A stretch of 48,073 nt of DNA from a virus: positions 1 through 48,073 of the IMG/VR virus record IMGVR_UViG_3300032893_000078. One strand, 5' to 3'. Below the pieces are notes generated by a model that did not search any database, was not told the DNA's origin, and saw only the letters and a program-made list of their open reading frames with translations. Below are positions 45,657 through 48,073 of the stretch, in pieces; the first letter of the stretch is position 1; the number at the start of each line of letters is the position of its first letter. Made by a program: the position numbers and the translations under genes.

Positions 45657-46250
45657 CTAGGATAGCACACCGTCCCAGACCCTGGCCAGGACGTCCCCAG
45701 CCCCTGGGCTGCCATCCGTGTTCGTAGTAGCGCACAGTGACCCGCTCGCGTACGCGGTCTGTGAGAACGTGAAAACGGTATTAGGCTCCTGGACCAGCCA
45801 GACCAGGACCCCGGCAGGAGCAGCACTTTGCAGCAACGACCAGGCAGCCTGGCGCATTTCCTGGGTCATGTCGTCGGTTGAATAGATGGCTATGGTCGTT
45901 GAGAATTGCTCGTACTGGTAATTGGTCAGTAGGAGGGCTGCAACCCGGATCACGTCCGGGATTCGACCCCGCGACCTGTTCGCGGCAATGCGGCCCCGGA
46001 TATAGGTCCGGTACACGTCGTCGGATGACCCAATGCGCGGCTGTCCGACCTTGCGTCCTATCCAGTCGAGACGGAAACCTGTTGCGGTGTCAAGGCGGAA
46101 CGAATCCACGACCGCCTGGGCCTGGTCTTCCAGTTTCTGGACCTGGTCCAGGAATACGGCCAAGTACGTGAGAAACTTAGGCTTTCCCTGGTACTGGGTA
46201 ACGACCTTGGAGACCCCGTCCTTAATGTGGTCAATAGGGGCGAGGGTCAT
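45657..46250 (-). CDS. Baseplate/tail protein (DUF2612-like)
   Basis: A 197-aa protein with the DUF2612 pattern: VVDSFRLDTATGFRLDWIGR-KVGQPRIG, then YRTYIRGRIAANRSRGRIPD and a later PAGVLVWLV. These proteins follow baseplate J in contractile tails (the P2 gpI position) and help fix fibres. Its ATG overlaps the stop of the 126-aa gene. The stop region contains the -10 of the lipoprotein gene. Confidence 0.82.
   Translation of the reverse strand: MTLAPIDHIKDGVSKVVTQYQGKPKFLTYLAVFLDQVQKLEDQAQAVVDSFRLDTATGFRLDWIGRKVGQPRIGSSDDVYRTYIRGRIAANRSRGRIPDVIRVAALLLTNYQYEQFSTTIAIYSTDDMTQEMRQAAWSLLQSAAPAGVLVWLVQEPNTVFTFSQTAYASGSLCATTNTDGSPGAGDVLARVWDGVLS
45659..45664 (-). promoter_or_regulatory. -10 box for lysis-like genes
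   Basis: TGCTATCCT: -10 TATCCT at 45664-45659, 5 nt, then ATG 45653. It sits within the stop end of the DUF2612 gene. No clear -35. Confidence 0.5.
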
Positions 46251-46627
46251 GGCACCAGTTGCACAGTGCGCACAACAGCTATGTTTGAGGCATCAGCAGG
46301 TCCCTCAAACTGGACCGCAATCTGGTACACGGTACCCTTCTGGAACTGTACGGGGGCAGACTGGGCCGCTTGCTCCTGGCTGGAACTGAGGACCACAGAA
46401 CCGATCTGGGTCGGGTCATAGATCGCTACCGTGCACGTGGCCGAGCCGGTCACGAGCCCTATGACCGATATGCGGGCCGTAATATCAGCAGGGAGCGTGA
46501 ACGACCCAATGACCACGAAAGGGCTCGGGTTCGGGACCGGCGCGGGTTGGTACGGCGCGGCCGCGTACGCGGTAATGACTTCGGTCAGGGGGTTGACACT
46601 GGTTGCGAAACCGGCAAGGGTTGTCAT
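46247..46627 (-). CDS. Hypothetical baseplate-region beta protein (126 aa)
   Basis: A beta-sandwich-like protein (FVVIGSFTLPADITARISVI, GSATCTVAIYDPTQIGSVVL, KGTVYQIAVQFEG). It lies between J and DUF2612, with ATGA overlaps on both sides. It may be a fibre adaptor; similar sandwiches occur in the fibre cluster at 18-19.5 kb. No family named. Confidence 0.6.
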   Translation of the reverse strand: MTTLAGFATSVNPLTEVITAYAAAPYQPAPVPNPSPFVVIGSFTLPADITARISVIGLVTGSATCTVAIYDPTQIGSVVLSSSQEQAAQSAPVQFQKGTVYQIAVQFEGPADASNIAVVRTVQLVP

Positions 46628-47808
46628 GGGCTAACCTCAATGTGTGCCGGGTCAAACGTTGCGACCTGGCGCGGGCTGATTGTGATGTTGGTGGTCCCAG
46701 AAGGACTTGAGGCTGTGCCTAAGTGGAACGACGTAACGTCCAGGACCCCACCTTCCACGAGCGCGTACGCCTCAGCCCTGAGGGCTATGACGTCAACGCC
46801 TGGCGAGGATATCTTGGTCATGGCCGCGGCCACGTCCTGTTTGACTTGGGTCGAGCCGACATACCCGGACCCTGTGCTCAGAACATACGAGAGGTAAATA
46901 GGCACGGTTTCGACCGGCGTGTACCAAACAGTCCTAGTTACGCCCAACCCGTCAACAAATGTGATCGGCGTGGTACCCGTGGACGTAATGCCCGCTGCCT
47001 GGTTGTTCCAGATGACCGCGGCCAGAGTGCTCAGGTCCAGGGTCGGCTGGTGGTAGACTACGGCCTCAAAACTGTGGGGCGGGACGCCGTTGCTGTCCGG
47101 TGAATTACCTGTGTTTACTAACACTTCCACGGTTACCACGTCCGTGCTAAGTGACAGAATGTCGGACGCTATGGCAGGGCCTGTCGTTGACCCGGTCGCG
47201 GACAGTTCAGCGTCACGTCGAGCCCGTAAAATTGTGTCCGTGTCGCCATTGTTGCCCAGGACCCCGGGGTCTGTGTTCCCGACCGAAACCCAGCCGGTTA
47301 TAGGGGTACTGATTACGGTCAGGGTTCCGACCGGTACAGGGATGGGCCCGGTCTGGGTACACCGGAATGCGATCGTGTATGTCCCGTCGGCCGCGGCCGT
47401 GTAGTCCTGGGCCGGCGTGAACAGCAGGTCAGGGTGATTGAAAATTGATGCAAGGGCCGTGCCAGAGACTAGTGTGGTCCCTGAGGCCAGGTTGACCTGG
47501 GCCGCTACCGTGGTCGGCTGGGGACCCTGTTTGGTCGTGCCTGAGAGTTTCGCGATCTCGACCAGTAATTCGTCTTCTGCGTTATCCGGGTTGTTCGCGT
47601 CATGTATTCGGCCCAGTGCTTCCCACACCAGGGCAAGCTGGCGCGCGTGCACACCAATGACTTGACCGTCCGGGCTGTCTGGGTCCGTATCAAAATCACT
47701 TGACACATACGCAAGCATGCCCGCGTTCAGAGCCTGGATTATCTCATCCGCGTTCGGGACTACAAAGCCCTGGGGTTGCACGCCCCATGTGGTGGGGTCG
47801 GAACTCAT
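46624..47808 (-). CDS. Baseplate protein J-like, right copy (complete)
   Basis: A 394-aa protein with the J/gp47 pattern: VPNADEIIQALNAGMLAYVS, ELLVEIAKLSGTTKQ, DTDTILRARRDAELSATGST and GVPPHSFEAVVY. The last domain follows the VEVLVN segment. It is nearly parallel to the left copy (1-1095); the two share the exact 127 bp at 46711-46837 and are diverged beyond it. Its ATG overlaps the W-like stop directly, without the 63-aa gene. Confidence 0.88.
   Translation of the reverse strand: MSSDPTTWGVQPQGFVVPNADEIIQALNAGMLAYVSSDFDTDPDSPDGQVIGVHARQLALVWEALGRIHDANNPDNAEDELLVEIAKLSGTTKQGPQPTTVAAQVNLASGTTLVSGTALASIFNHPDLLFTPAQDYTAAADGTYTIAFRCTQTGPIPVPVGTLTVISTPITGWVSVGNTDPGVLGNNGDTDTILRARRDAELSATGSTTGPAIASDILSLSTDVVTVEVLVNTGNSPDSNGVPPHSFEAVVYHQPTLDLSTLAAVIWNNQAAGITSTGTTPITFVDGLGVTRTVWYTPVETVPIYLSYVLSTGSGYVGSTQVKQDVAAAMTKISSPGVDVIALRAEAYALVEGGVLDVTSFHLGTASSPSGTTNITISPRQVATFDPAHIEVSP
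46711..46837. repeat. Exact 127-bp repeat, right copy
   Basis: Matches bases 1-127 exactly. Upstream sequence (46624-46710) has no partner in the window because the left copy begins at base 1. Confidence 0.95.
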
Positions 47809-48073
47809 GATACCCCCAACGTCAGGCTATCTTCCAACGTCTGCCCGGTCCCGTACACAGCAGTGAACGTGATCACAACCACTCGAGTCTGGGTGTCAAA
47901 ATCAACGAAACATTTGGGCACTGACGTAACTCCGGGCACCGCAAGTATAGCCCGGCGTACGACCGAACGCACGACCTCTAGGCTGGGGCTCTTAATCAGG
48001 ACGTCCTGCAACCACGGCACGCCCAAAGTTGTGTCTTTGTACCATTCACCCTTGAAAAATCCGAGCCGTTGTC
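47805..48073 (-). CDS. Baseplate wedge protein W (gp25-like), right copy, partial
   Basis: The C-terminal 89 codons of a W-like gene whose N-terminus is beyond the window end. It has GVPWLQDVLIKS and AILAVPGVTSVPKCFVDFDT. It differs from the left copy at scattered positions (for example PQCYVNFDTPTRVA against PKCFVDFDTQTRVV). Its TGA overlaps the J ATG. Confidence 0.85.
   Translation of the reverse strand, partial: QRLGFFKGEWYKDTTLGVPWLQDVLIKSPSLEVVRSVVRRAILAVPGVTSVPKCFVDFDTQTRVVVITFTAVYGTGQTLEDSLTLGVS

Noticed and set aside
1-48073. tRNA genes, integrase, transposase, CI-type lysogeny module
   Set aside because: I looked for these by reading and found none; a tRNA scan would be needed to be sure.

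Overview
This window is nearly the whole genome of a tailed phage with a contractile (myovirus-type) tail. The evidence is a tail sheath, tube, tape measure, baseplate spike, hub and wedge set, together with a portal, major capsid protein and large terminase. I see no integrase, CI-like repressor module or tRNA gene, so a strictly lytic phage is the simplest reading. A diderm host is suggested by a small lipoprotein with a clean lipobox beside the lysis-like genes. The host genus cannot be named. Many first-of-operon genes look leaderless: an extended -10 (TGCTAnnnT) ends 5-8 nt before the start codon. That is the layout known from hosts where leaderless mRNAs are common, such as Deinococcus and Actinobacteria, but it does not by itself identify the host.

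Layout. Late genes lie mostly on the minus strand and read right to left. From 25.4 kb down to 10.7 kb come the large terminase, a run of tiny coupled genes, endonuclease VII, the portal, a fibre and tailspike cluster, a glycosyltransferase, the head morphogenesis protein, a DUF2213-type protease/scaffold, a cement-like protein and the major capsid protein. A plus-strand cassette of three small genes (9.86-10.67 kb) interrupts this order. The minus strand then resumes with the neck proteins, sheath, tube, tail chaperone (with a -1 frameshift extension), tape measure and baseplate genes down to base 1. The same late order continues at the right end of the window: baseplate J, two tail proteins, a small lipoprotein, a papain-like protease, a membrane protein and a fibre-like protein, down to 43.5 kb. 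The genome is therefore circular or circularly permuted.

The early region is divergent around 30.5-30.7 kb. On the minus strand are a primase-helicase, a ribbon-helix-helix protein and, beyond an iteron-like inverted repeat, an HTH protein and a beta-helix repeat protein. On the plus strand (30.7-43.5 kb) are a RecB-like nuclease, an SNF2-like helicase, a candidate ssDNA-binding protein, three adenine methyltransferases, a family A DNA polymerase, a wHTH-phosphoesterase, a second endonuclease VII, a GNAT acetyltransferase, a RuvC-like resolvase and a DUF3310 protein. Together these make a self-contained replication, recombination and modification set.

Ends. Bases 1-127 are identical to 46711-46837. 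Beyond them the two stretches (128-1645 and 46838-48073) are clearly homologous but diverged copies of the baseplate J and W genes, and only the left copy has an extra 63-aa gene between them. An exact repeat of 127 bp is what a k=127 assembly graph gives at a branch point. The best reading is a circular genome of about 46,710 bp plus a tail from a second strain variant. A true paralogous duplication is the alternative.
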